50,814 bases of DNA, taken from the NCBI GenBank assembly GCA_029959555.1, contig JASCPI010000037.1, forward strand, positions 1 through 50,814. The letters are read 5' to 3'. Shown here one piece after another: positions 44,801 through 50,814 of the stretch. The notes beneath the pieces are model-generated. The model searched no databases and was not told the origin of the DNA. It worked only from the letters and a program-made list of their open reading frames with translations. Numbering within the stretch: the first letter of the stretch is position 1; the number at the start of each line of letters is the position of its first letter. The position numbers and the translations under genes are program-made. Origin of the DNA: Lysobacteraceae bacterium PS02065. Lineage in GTDB: Bacteria; Pseudomonadota; Gammaproteobacteria; Xanthomonadales; Rhodanobacteraceae.

Positions 44801-45066
44801 GCGGACTCGTCGGCATCCTCGGTTTTCCGTCGTTCATCGATGGCGGCAGCGTCACCGCACCGAATCTCGCGATCTGGACCGAGGACGGATACGCCGTCGA
44901 GAACGTCGGCGTGCCGCCCGACATCGAGGTCGAGCAATGGCCGGCCGAGGTCGCGAAGGGCCGCGATCCGCAGCTCGATCGTGCGATCGAGGTCGCGATG
45001 GACGCGTTGCGCGCACATCCGGTCGCGAAACCGCAGCGGCCGCCGTTCCCGACGCGCACGCGCTGA
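41806..45066 (+). CDS. Exported tricorn-like protease (S41)
   Basis: 1086-aa periplasmic or secreted protease. GGGAGGGATACGC precedes the ATG at 41806 and a signal peptide follows. The N-terminal half carries tricorn-type beta-propeller blades (ESNARFSPDGRWLAFTADYG, SPAWSRDGRRIAWFSDAGGE). Residues about 820-880 are a PDZ domain. The C-terminal S41 core contains His752 (VGHSYLGPG) and the nucleophile Ser975 (NAGSGGD), matching the layout of tricorn protease (His746, Ser965), with a candidate Glu in PPDIEVEQ. Tricorn degrades peptides of about 6-12 residues made by other proteases. The neighbouring subtilase would supply such peptides. A Lys/Asp/Ala-rich linker lies near residues 550-570. Confidence 0.92.
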   Translation: MGMLTRLAIVAVVASSGAHAIDRQDTRMLASPAVHGDRLAFTYDNDLWLAPRAGGVARRLTQAPGQESNARFSPDGRWLAFTADYGDNLDVYVMPADGGEAKRLTWHPGNDIVRGFTPSGDVLFQSDESRHTRRLSSLYTVPVTGGVPKRVPVPSGFKAALSPDGRTLAYSPNEEAFRQWKNYRGGTQSRIWLLDMATLAVTEVAKPAAGSNDTDPMWIGSTLYFNSDRDGEFNLYRHDAATNQSNALTRLADFPVTSPVADGDGAIVFEHGGRLHTLDTRTGSVTPLRISAVSDLAETRPRLASDMKWVREAAGAPDLKRIAFNYRGEIVTVPAEKGDPRQLTRSPGANDHSPAWSRDGRRIAWFSDAGGEYALLVADQDGKGEPRRYALDGAGYYDTPLFSPDGKRIAYQDNSQSLYVIDLASGRSTKIASEPVYSPLDLMSANWSPDSRWLAYTVQNAGLIQTVHAWSVETGQSVVLTDGLSEMMQPVFDPDGEFLYVLASTDAGPLKDWFSQISIDNGMRHGLYAITLRRDGPNPVPPQSDETEPSKPADGKKDEGKDAGKPAAPKPVRIDVDGIGDRIVALPAGEGTRRGLRVGAAGEVYWLETTGRTSFDAFGGPSELKRFTLEKREAKTIAKNVEDFMLSADGKRIAWRVGRDWFAGEAKDELPEGKGKLALDKVSVAVEPRAEWAQILEDAWRINRDYFYATNYHGADWPKMREKYRAFLPHLATRNDLDRVIRMMLSELAVGHSYLGPGDYPFAPKEIKVGLLGADYAVDAGRWRFTKVLGGLNWNPDLRSPLRTPGVEVKAGDYLLAVDGVPLRAPDSVYAAFEDKADRQVRLTVGPKADGSGSRDVVVVPVADETGLRYLDWVEANQRYVTQKSGGRLAYVHVPNTAEDGHRSFKRWFYPQSDRDGIILDERYNGGGLIADYYIDILRRQPIANWTLRYGEELVSPRGAIFGPKVMIADENAGSGGDLLPWMFQRFKLGPVIGKRTWGGLVGILGFPSFIDGGSVTAPNLAIWTEDGYAVENVGVPPDIEVEQWPAEVAKGRDPQLDRAIEVAMDALRAHPVAKPQRPPFPTRTR

Positions 45067-45081
45067 ATCACCGATGCACGA

Positions 45082-45116
45082 CGCACGCCCGGATCGCCAC
45101 GGCGACCGGGCGTGCG
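45082..45116. terminator. Bidirectional terminator
   Basis: A 16-bp stem with one bulge (CGCACGCCCGG plus TCGCC, paired with GGCGA plus CCGGGCGTGCG) separates the convergent tricorn-like and MAPEG genes. Confidence 0.8.
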
Positions 45117-45117
45117 C

Positions 45118-45507
45118 TCAGAGCAGCGGATACAGCAGCTGCAGCAGGCCCCACACCGACACGCCGAACACGAGCGTGCGCAGGTAGGGCACGCCGGCGG
45201 CGTAGAGCGGCAGGTAGGCGACGCGCGCCCACACGTAGACCTGCGCGGCGAGCGCGGTGGTGTGGTCTGCGCGATCGGCCGCGACGACCGCGAGCACGAG
45301 CGCGGCGAAGAACGGGAACGTCTCGAGGAAGTTGGCCTGCGCACGCTCGAGGCGTGCCGCGAGCCTCCCCGGCGGCGGTGGCGTGCCGTCGCGCGCGCCG
45401 ACGTTCCAGCCGAGGCCGCGCTCGTGCGTCTTCACCGCCACGGTCGCCGCGACGTGCACCAGGCCGAGCACGATGCTCCACGCGAGCCAGGTCAGTTCGG
45501 GGCGCAT
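45118..45507 (-). CDS. MAPEG family membrane protein
   Basis: 129-aa protein with four predicted helices. MRPELTWLAWSIVLGLVHVA, then ERAQANFLETFPFFAALVL is the family's signature block (RAxxNxxE), giving the glutathione-binding Arg/Asn/Glu. MAPEG proteins include microsomal-type glutathione transferases; small bacterial members of this size are mostly uncharacterised. The ATG at 45507 follows GAGGTACGCCG. It is 58 bases from the glutaminyl cyclase gene on the same strand and could be co-transcribed after it. Confidence 0.9.
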   Translation of the reverse strand: MRPELTWLAWSIVLGLVHVAATVAVKTHERGLGWNVGARDGTPPPPGRLAARLERAQANFLETFPFFAALVLAVVAADRADHTTALAAQVYVWARVAYLPLYAAGVPYLRTLVFGVSVWGLLQLLYPLL

Positions 45508-45565
45508 CGGCGTACCTCGTGGTCGGGGTGATCCGTACGCGTGCGCAGGCGCCGCGACGGCGTCA

Positions 45566-46393
45566 TCAGGGCTTGCGCGGGGTCAGGCGGATCTCGAACA
45601 GGTTCGGCCACAGCTTGCCGGTCACGAACAGGCGATCCTTCTTCGCGTCCCAGGCGATGCCGTTGAGCACGTCGACGGGCTGTGAACGGTCGATGCGCTG
45701 CGCGAGCGGGCCGAGGTCGGCGAGGCCGGTGACGCGACCGCTCTTCGGATCGATCATGACGATGTGGTTGTCGCCCCACACGTTGGCGTAGATCTCGCCC
45801 TTGACGACCTCGAGCTCGTTGAGGCCGCGCACGGGGGTGCCGTTGAACGTGACCGGGAGGCGGCCCGTTTCGGCGAGCGTCTTCGGATCCAGGAAGCGCA
45901 GCTGGTCGCTGCCGTCGCTCATGATGATGCGCTTGTCGTCGCGCGCGAGACCCCAGCCCTCGCCCACGTACGTGAAGGTCGACACCTGCTTGAACGTGGC
46001 GAGGTCGTAGACGAAGCCGGTTCCGGTCTGCCACGTGATCTGGATGAGGCGATCGCCCCAGTCCGTCAGGCCTTCCGCGAAGTGGCGTGCGTCGACGTCG
46101 TGGCGGCGCAGCACCTTGCCGGTTTCGAGCTCGACCTTGCGCACGCTCGAGCGGCCGTTGAGACCGGTACTCTCGTAAAGGGCACCGTCGCGCCACAGCA
46201 GGCCTTGCGTGAACGCGCCGCGATCATGCGGATACGTCGCCACGACCTCCACGTCGTAGACCTGCGCGGGACGCGCGACGAGTGGCGCATCCTGCGCGAA
46301 CAGGGCGGGCGATGCGACGAGGAGCACGAGCATGCGGGCCGCATGCGCCGGCGAACGGGCAGGGCGTCTGTGGATGCGATGGCTCGTCGGCAT
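45566..46393 (-). CDS. Exported glutaminyl-peptide cyclotransferase (bacterial/plant-type)
   Basis: 275-aa predicted periplasmic five-bladed beta-propeller. Residues about 1-34 are the signal peptide (MLVLLVASPALFAQD core). Conserved blocks GAFTQGLLWRDGALYESTG, HFAEGLTDWGDRLIQITWQT, DQLRFLDPKT, LNELEVVKGEIYANVWG and DVLNGIAWDAKKDRLFVTGK match the bacterial and plant glutaminyl cyclase family. It converts N-terminal Gln to pyroglutamate, protecting exported proteins or peptides from aminopeptidases. The start could also be the ATG at 46333; the longer form is given because neither has a clear ribosome site and the longer n-region is Arg/His-rich. Confidence 0.9.
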   Translation of the reverse strand: MPTSHRIHRRPARSPAHAARMLVLLVASPALFAQDAPLVARPAQVYDVEVVATYPHDRGAFTQGLLWRDGALYESTGLNGRSSVRKVELETGKVLRRHDVDARHFAEGLTDWGDRLIQITWQTGTGFVYDLATFKQVSTFTYVGEGWGLARDDKRIIMSDGSDQLRFLDPKTLAETGRLPVTFNGTPVRGLNELEVVKGEIYANVWGDNHIVMIDPKSGRVTGLADLGPLAQRIDRSQPVDVLNGIAWDAKKDRLFVTGKLWPNLFEIRLTPRKP

Positions 46394-46541
46394 GCGGTCG
46401 TCGGAGTCTGGAGGACGATCCTGGGATGGTAACGCGCCGGCGCCGTACGGTGGGGTATGCGCGATGTGAACGGATGGCCTGACAGGGCGCCGGCGAAACG
46501 TCTACCATCGAAGGTTCGTTGCACTGCACGGGGATAGATCC

Positions 46542-49268
46542 TTGAACCGCATCACCGTCGCTGCGCTCGCCGCAGCCATCGCCGGCGTCGCCGGCTTCGT
46601 CCACTCTCCCTCCTTCGTCGTCGAAGACGCCACGGCCCAGGCGCTGCCTGCGGCCGGATCCTGGTTGCGCATCGACGCGACGCAGGCCCAGCTCGCCGCA
46701 ACGCTCGGCCGTGACGCAGGTTCCATCGACTACGGCCGCTTCCAGTGGATCGCCGCGACGTCCGTCGACGTCGATGCCTTGCGTGCAGCGGGCTTCACGG
46801 TCAGCGAAGTCGTCGATCCGTTCAGGCTCGACCTCGGTGGCCAGCGCTTCGACCCCGTGTATTCGGCTCCTGCGTCCACGCGGGAGGTGTCGGCGGGCGA
46901 GGATTGGCAGCTCGTGCAGTTCGACGGGCCCGTCAAGCCCGAATGGATCGACGGTCTGCGCGATGCGGGTCTGGACGTCGCCCAGTACGTGCATCCCTAC
47001 AGCTACGTGGTGTGGGGCAGTGGTGCCCAGCGAGCCAGCGCCGCGACCGCAGCGCATGTGCGCTGGAGCGGAGCCTTCGCTGCCGAGTTCAGGCTGCATC
47101 CCGACCAGCGGTCGCTCGGTCCGGCCGTGCGACAGACGGTGGCACTGGTGAGTCGTCATGCCGACGCCGCCATGTGGCAGGCGGATCTCGCGGCGCGCGG
47201 TGGCACGCTGGTCAGTGCGACGCCGCTCGACACGCATTTCGTCGTCATCGAGTTCGACGCTCCCGGCAGCGCATACGCCGACATCGCCGCGATTCCCGGC
47301 GTCTACACCGTGCAGGCCGTGCCGACCGATGGCGGGCCGCGTGGCGAAATGAGCGGCCAGTCGATCGTCGGCGGCTACGGCGCCGGTCCGACCTACACGG
47401 TCGTGCCCGGCTACCCGGCGTGGCTCGCCGCACTCGGCTACGACGGCGACGGCGTGATCACGGCCGTCGTCGACGGCGGCGTCCGCACGACCCATCAGGA
47501 CCTCGCCTCGCAGATCAGCCCCTGCGTGACCGCGGGTGGTTCGCCGACCACGTGCACGACGTCCAACGACAACCACGGCACGCATGTCGCAAGCGCGATC
47601 GCCGGCATCGGCACGCCGACGGCGTTGCTCAACGGCTTCATCCGCGGCCAGGGCATCGCACCGGGCGCCAAGGTCGTGCAGCAGCGCTACGGCTCGTTCC
47701 TCGGTGGCGGCTCCGGCGGCATGATCGCCAACGGCATGCTGACCATCTACAAGGAATCGTCGCTCAGCAGCGCGGTGCTCACGAACAACTCGTGGGGACC
47801 CGGCAGCACGCCGGTGGGTTACAACATCCCGACCCAGCAGGTCGACATGGTCGCGCGCGATGCGAATCCCGACGTCCCGGGCAACCAGGAGATCCTCAAC
47901 GTCTGGTCGGTGATGAACGGCAATGGCGACGGTGGCGGCGCGTGTGCGCCGAGTGCACTCGGCTCGCCGGACGAAGCCAAGAACCTGTTCGCGATCGGCT
48001 CGACGAAGATGCAGAACGGCTCGGGCGTCCAGCAGACCTCGATCTTCGACATCTCCTCGAATTCAGCTCACGGCAACGCCTGTGACGGGCGTCGCCGCCC
48101 CGATCTCGTCGCCCCCGGCTGCAGCACCGACAGTGCGACCGGCACGAGCAACACGTCCTACGGTTTCATGTGCGGCACCTCGATGGCTTCTCCCGTGGTG
48201 ACGGGTGCGGCCGCCGTGTTCATCGAGAAGTACCGTGCCGGTCATGCCGGTGCGACGCCGAGCCCTGCGCTCGTGAAGGCCGCGTTCACGGCCGTCGCGA
48301 CCGACCTCGAGGGTTTCCGTGATGCCGACAACCGCGTCATGGGACACCGCCCGGATCGCTTCCAGGGCTACGGTCGCATCGATCTCGACGCCACGGTGAA
48401 CTCGCCCGACCCGATGTTCTCGATCGACCAAAGCGATGTGTTCACGACCACCGGCCAGGCCTGGACGCGCACCCTCACGGCGGCCGATCCCTCGCGTCCG
48501 GTGCGCGTCATGCTCGCCTGGACCGACGCCAAGGGGCACGGGCTCGGCGGCACCACGCCGGCGTGGGTCAACGACCTCGACCTCTCCGTATCCACCTCGT
48601 CGGGCACCTTCCTCGGCAACGTGGTCGGCACGGACGGGTGGTCGGCAACCGGCGGCACGGCGGACGACAAGAACAACCTCGAAGGCGTGTTCCTGTCGCC
48701 GGCACAGCACGGCGGCTCGATCCAGCTCACCGTCACTGCGGCGAACATCGCCGGCGATGCGATGAATCCGTACACACCCGGCACCTTCGCGCAGGATTTC
48801 GCGCTGGTCTGCTACAACTGCCAGGAGCAGGCGATCCTCGGCAGCGCCGATCTCGGCCTGTCGCTCGGTGCATCGCCGTCGCTCGTGGCCGCCGGCGACA
48901 CGCTCACGTTCACCGCGAGCATCGTCAACTTCGGCCCCGATGATGCTTCGGACGTGCGCTTCACGCTGGAGCTTCCCGAAGGCCTCGAGTACGCCTCGTC
49001 GCGCGTCGTTCAAGGTACATCGGCATGGGCCTGCCAGGCGGTGGCGGAGGACGTCACGTGCGATCTGACCGGTGGCGCGCTGGCGTCGGGTGAGTTCGCG
49101 ACCGTGCTACAGGTCGCGACCACGGTGGGGACCGGCACGCCGCCGACGCTCGCGGCGACCGGCACGGTATCCGCTCCCCAGTTCACCGATGCCCGTCCGG
49201 CGAACAACAGTGCGACCGCGACCGTACGCATCGGCGACGAGCTGTTCGCGGATGGTTTCGATCCCTGA
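46542..49268 (+). CDS. Secreted subtilisin-like serine protease (S8) with DUF11 domain and C-terminal DGFD tag
   Basis: 908-aa extracellular protease. The start is TTG at 46542 with GGGGATAGATCC before it; it opens the signal peptide MNRITVAALAAAIAGVAGF. A pro-domain-like region (about 120-260) resembles that of the subtilase at 10166: LVQFDGPVKPEWIDGLRDAG. The triad is Asp311 (AVVDGGV), His345 (DNHGTHVA) and Ser547 (CGTSMASP), with Asn461 in the oxyanion region. A jelly-roll-like region (WVNDLDLSVS) follows the core. Residues about 770-895 form a DUF11 (isopeptide-type adhesin-like) domain. It ends ELFADGFDP, the shared tag. A strong terminator follows within six bases. Confidence 0.92.
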   Translation: MNRITVAALAAAIAGVAGFVHSPSFVVEDATAQALPAAGSWLRIDATQAQLAATLGRDAGSIDYGRFQWIAATSVDVDALRAAGFTVSEVVDPFRLDLGGQRFDPVYSAPASTREVSAGEDWQLVQFDGPVKPEWIDGLRDAGLDVAQYVHPYSYVVWGSGAQRASAATAAHVRWSGAFAAEFRLHPDQRSLGPAVRQTVALVSRHADAAMWQADLAARGGTLVSATPLDTHFVVIEFDAPGSAYADIAAIPGVYTVQAVPTDGGPRGEMSGQSIVGGYGAGPTYTVVPGYPAWLAALGYDGDGVITAVVDGGVRTTHQDLASQISPCVTAGGSPTTCTTSNDNHGTHVASAIAGIGTPTALLNGFIRGQGIAPGAKVVQQRYGSFLGGGSGGMIANGMLTIYKESSLSSAVLTNNSWGPGSTPVGYNIPTQQVDMVARDANPDVPGNQEILNVWSVMNGNGDGGGACAPSALGSPDEAKNLFAIGSTKMQNGSGVQQTSIFDISSNSAHGNACDGRRRPDLVAPGCSTDSATGTSNTSYGFMCGTSMASPVVTGAAAVFIEKYRAGHAGATPSPALVKAAFTAVATDLEGFRDADNRVMGHRPDRFQGYGRIDLDATVNSPDPMFSIDQSDVFTTTGQAWTRTLTAADPSRPVRVMLAWTDAKGHGLGGTTPAWVNDLDLSVSTSSGTFLGNVVGTDGWSATGGTADDKNNLEGVFLSPAQHGGSIQLTVTAANIAGDAMNPYTPGTFAQDFALVCYNCQEQAILGSADLGLSLGASPSLVAAGDTLTFTASIVNFGPDDASDVRFTLELPEGLEYASSRVVQGTSAWACQAVAEDVTCDLTGGALASGEFATVLQVATTVGTGTPPTLAATGTVSAPQFTDARPANNSATATVRIGDELFADGFDP

Positions 49269-49273
49269 GTGAT

Positions 49274-49307
49274 GCGCACCGGCCCCGCCTGCGCGGGGTC
49301 GGTGCGC
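49274..49307 (+). terminator. Intrinsic terminator of second subtilase gene
   Basis: A 15-bp stem with one G-U pair (GCGCACCGGCCCCGC / GCGGGGTCGGTGCGC) and loop CTGC lies just past the stop codon. Confidence 0.8.
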
Positions 49308-49315
49308 CCATCGAC

Positions 49316-50038
49316 ATGGTCTCCCACATCGCCGGTTACCGGTTCGTCGCGATCGACGATCCCGACGCGCTCGTCGAGGTCCTGCAGGCACGGGCCGAGT
49401 CGCTCTCGCTGCTCGGCACCGTGCTCGTCGCACGCGAAGGCCTCAATCTTTTCCTCGCGGGGGCAACCGCGGCGATCGAGCGCTTCCTCGACGCCTTGCG
49501 CGAAGACGAGCGTTTCGAGGGTTTCGCCGTGCATCGCACCCGTGCCGCCACCATGCCTTATGCGCGCCTCAAGGTGCGCCACAAACGCGAGATCATCACG
49601 TTCCGCCACGACGGTGTCTCGCCGCTCGGCGTGCGTGCACCGGCCGTGGCGCCGGTCGTGCTCGCGCGGTGGATCGCCCAGGGCGCGGACGACGCCGGAC
49701 GACGCGTCGTGCTGCTCGACACGCGCAACCGCGAAGAAGTGGCGCATGGAACGTTCGACGGCGCGGTGACGTTGCCGATCGATCGCTTCACGCAACTCCC
49801 CGAAGCCGTCGAGGCGCTCGAGGAAACACTTCGCGACGCGACCGTCGTGAGCTTCTGCACGGGCGGCATCCGTTGCGAGAAGGCGGCGCTGTGGATGCAT
49901 GACCACGGCATCGCCGATGTCCTGCAACTCGAAGGCGGCATCCTGGGCTACTTCGCGCAGGTGGGTGGCTTCGGCTACGGCGGCGGCTGCTTCGTGTTCG
50001 ATGGCCGCGTGGCGATCGCACCACCGGGCGGCGCCTGA
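49316..50038 (+). CDS. trhO: Rhodanese-family tRNA uridine hydroxylase TrhO-like
   Basis: 240-aa cytoplasmic protein. The N-terminal RNA-binding-like domain begins YRFVAIDDPDALVEVLQARA. The rhodanese domain carries the active cysteine Cys181 in FCTGGIRCEKA, and GGILGYFAQVGGFGYGGGCF is a family block. In E. coli TrhO forms 5-hydroxyuridine at tRNA position 34; this version is shorter (240 versus about 350 aa) and lacks the extended Cys-rich tail. It starts 8 bases after the preceding terminator, with no clear ribosome site, and ends directly against the stop codon of the convergent zinc-ribbon gene. Confidence 0.85.
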   Translation: MVSHIAGYRFVAIDDPDALVEVLQARAESLSLLGTVLVAREGLNLFLAGATAAIERFLDALREDERFEGFAVHRTRAATMPYARLKVRHKREIITFRHDGVSPLGVRAPAVAPVVLARWIAQGADDAGRRVVLLDTRNREEVAHGTFDGAVTLPIDRFTQLPEAVEALEETLRDATVVSFCTGGIRCEKAALWMHDHGIADVLQLEGGILGYFAQVGGFGYGGGCFVFDGRVAIAPPGGA

Positions 50039-50221
50039 TCACCCGCGGTCGAGGGCGCCGTCGCGCAAGCTCGGTCCGCGATCGGCGTCGTCGCCGAAGG
50101 CGTCCAGCGCTGCGGCGACATGGCAGGAGGGGCACATGACGATGTCGTCACTGCGCAGCTCGGGCCGTGCATCGATGAAATCGGTACCGCAGTGGGTGCA
50201 ATGCAGGCGAACGACGGACAT
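50039..50221 (-). CDS. Small zinc-ribbon protein
   Basis: 60-aa protein. Two CxxC knuckles are present: CTHC (8-11) and CPSC (30-33), as in short zinc ribbons. GGAGGTTCCG is a near-perfect ribosome site before the ATG at 50221. The rest is acidic. Function is unknown. Its stop codon abuts that of trhO with no intervening base. Confidence 0.75.
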   Translation of the reverse strand: MSVVRLHCTHCGTDFIDARPELRSDDIVMCPSCHVAAALDAFGDDADRGPSLRDGALDRG

Positions 50222-50431
50222 CGGAACCTCCGCGGAAGTGGGGGCGATGTGGCGCGGTGATGCGTGACCAGTGTCGCTGCCTGGTCCTTAATTTTCCGCA
50301 AACCCCGCGTCAATCGCGGCGTCGACGAGCGCGCCGCGCCAGCCAGCGCTTACGGACGGTAAAGCAACGCTTTGCTACGACAACGACTTGCCGGCAACGT
50401 GCCGGTCGTCCGCAGTGGAGGAGTCGTCCGT

Positions 50432-50814
50432 ATGAGCCCGACCGCAACGCGCAAATCCGCATCCGCGAAGAAACCCGCCTTGAAGAAGATCGGTACGAAG
50501 AAAGCTTCGGCGGCCCGCTCCGTGAGGAAGGCCGTGAAGAAATCCAGTGCGAGCAAGGTCGTCGCAACGAAGCGTTCTACCACGAGGCCGGCCGCCAGGA
50601 AGACCGTCGCGAAGAAGGCCGTCGCGAAGAAGGCCGTCGCGAAGAAGGCTGTCGCGAAGAAGGCTGTCGCGAAGAAGGCCGTCGCGAAGAAGGCCGTCGC
50701 GAAGAAGGCCGTCGCGAAGAAGGCTGTCGCGAAGAAGGCTGTCGCGAAGAAGGCTGTCGCGAAGAAGGCTGTCGCGAAGAAGGCTGTCGCGAAGAAGGCT
50801 GTCGCGAAGAAGGC
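50432..50814 (+). CDS. Histone H1-like Lys/Ala-rich repeat protein, cut off by the window end
   Basis: Partial gene (127 codons visible), open to the window edge. GGAGGAG lies 10 bases before the ATG. The first 57 residues (MSPTATRKSASAKKPALKK and onward) are Lys/Arg/Ser/Ala-rich; from about residue 58 it is a perfect pentapeptide repeat, VAKKA, like the AlgP/histone-H1-like (Hc1) proteins. These bind DNA nonspecifically and can act as regulators. Lysine is coded almost only by AAG, and the gene has many identical codons in a row. Confidence 0.8.
   Translation, partial: MSPTATRKSASAKKPALKKIGTKKASAARSVRKAVKKSSASKVVATKRSTTRPAARKTVAKKAVAKKAVAKKAVAKKAVAKKAVAKKAVAKKAVAKKAVAKKAVAKKAVAKKAVAKKAVAKKAVAKK
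50603..50814 (+). repeat. 15-bp tandem repeat array within the histone-like gene
   Basis: Fourteen full units of 15 bases, GCYGTCGCGAAGAAG, with the first unit starting ACC. The only variation after the first unit is the third base of the Ala codon; C or T blocks run CCTTCCCTTTTTT. It runs to the window edge, so the full copy number is unknown. Confidence 0.95.

Noticed and set aside
41704..45018. Long open frame on the minus strand opposite the tricorn-like gene
   Set aside because: The composition is Arg/Val/His-rich with no recognisable fold; the plus strand gene is a full-length tricorn-like protease.
50603..50814. Possible CRISPR array at the window end
   Set aside because: The units are 15 bases, contiguous without spacers, and in frame with a Lys/Ala-rich protein.

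Overview
This window is a high-GC, densely coded chromosomal segment from a gammaproteobacterium, most likely of the order Lysobacterales (Xanthomonadales). The evidence is very GC-rich third codon positions, E. coli-like housekeeping proteins (DinG, YaiL, YbiI, YoaB, YedI, TrhO) and an unusually large set of Sec-exported enzymes and beta-helix proteins. A genus cannot be fixed from the sequence alone. No tRNA, rRNA, CRISPR array, insertion sequence or phage gene is visible. No gene-free stretch exceeds 300 bases; the largest, at 20143-20399 and 30528-30780, are about 255 bases each.

Layout. 1-6.7 kb: secreted amidase, NAD-dependent epimerase, yaiL-dinG pair, two small exported proteins. 6.9-10 kb: a DUF3857/transglutaminase/DUF2569 membrane protein converging on a DUF1697 protein. 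10-16.7 kb: subtilase, glutathione S-transferase, secreted CotH-family protein. 16.8-20.2 kb: blaI-blaR1 followed by an exported alpha/beta hydrolase, with matching operators before blaI and before the hydrolase. 20.4-24.5 kb: beta-helix protein, ybiI, YkgJ-type cysteine-cluster protein, ThuA-like protein, unknown exported protein. 24.5-30.5 kb: TPR-sulfotransferase coupled to a small MscS-type channel, yoaB, exported protein, DUF3297, GH92 glycosidase. 30.8-34.4 kb: orphan Cas2-like protein, GAF-GGDEF diguanylate cyclase, second YkgJ-type protein, thpR, ChaC-like protein, DUF2218. 34.5-41.7 kb: second beta-helix protein next to a membrane-bound winged-helix/TPR regulator, lipoprotein, YedI, DUF1624 membrane protein. 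41.8-50.8 kb: tricorn-like protease, MAPEG, glutaminyl cyclase, second subtilase, trhO, zinc ribbon, and the start of a histone H1-like repeat protein that runs off the end.

Three signals stand out. (1) Six otherwise unrelated exported proteins end at or within a few residues of a short C-terminal motif of the form [DE]-x-[IL]-F-x-[DH]-[GR]-F-[DE]; four have an exact DGF core. There is no hydrophobic helix or basic tail as in PEP-CTERM or LPXTG signals, so this may be a short, lineage-specific sorting or processing tag. (2) An 18-bp BlaI-type operator lies inside the blaI promoter and a matching one lies upstream of the alpha/beta hydrolase, suggesting that a beta-lactamase-style circuit controls a hydrolase. 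(3) Four direct repeats with exact 11-bp period lie about 85-130 bases upstream of a tagged beta-helix gene, at the end of the gene for an OmpR/PhoB-type winged-helix regulator. An 11-bp period is the spacing that DNA-binding family uses.

The genes suggest a free-living heterotroph investing in extracellular proteolysis (two subtilases, tricorn-like protease), glycan and peptidoglycan attack (GH92, amidase), and cell-surface adaptation.
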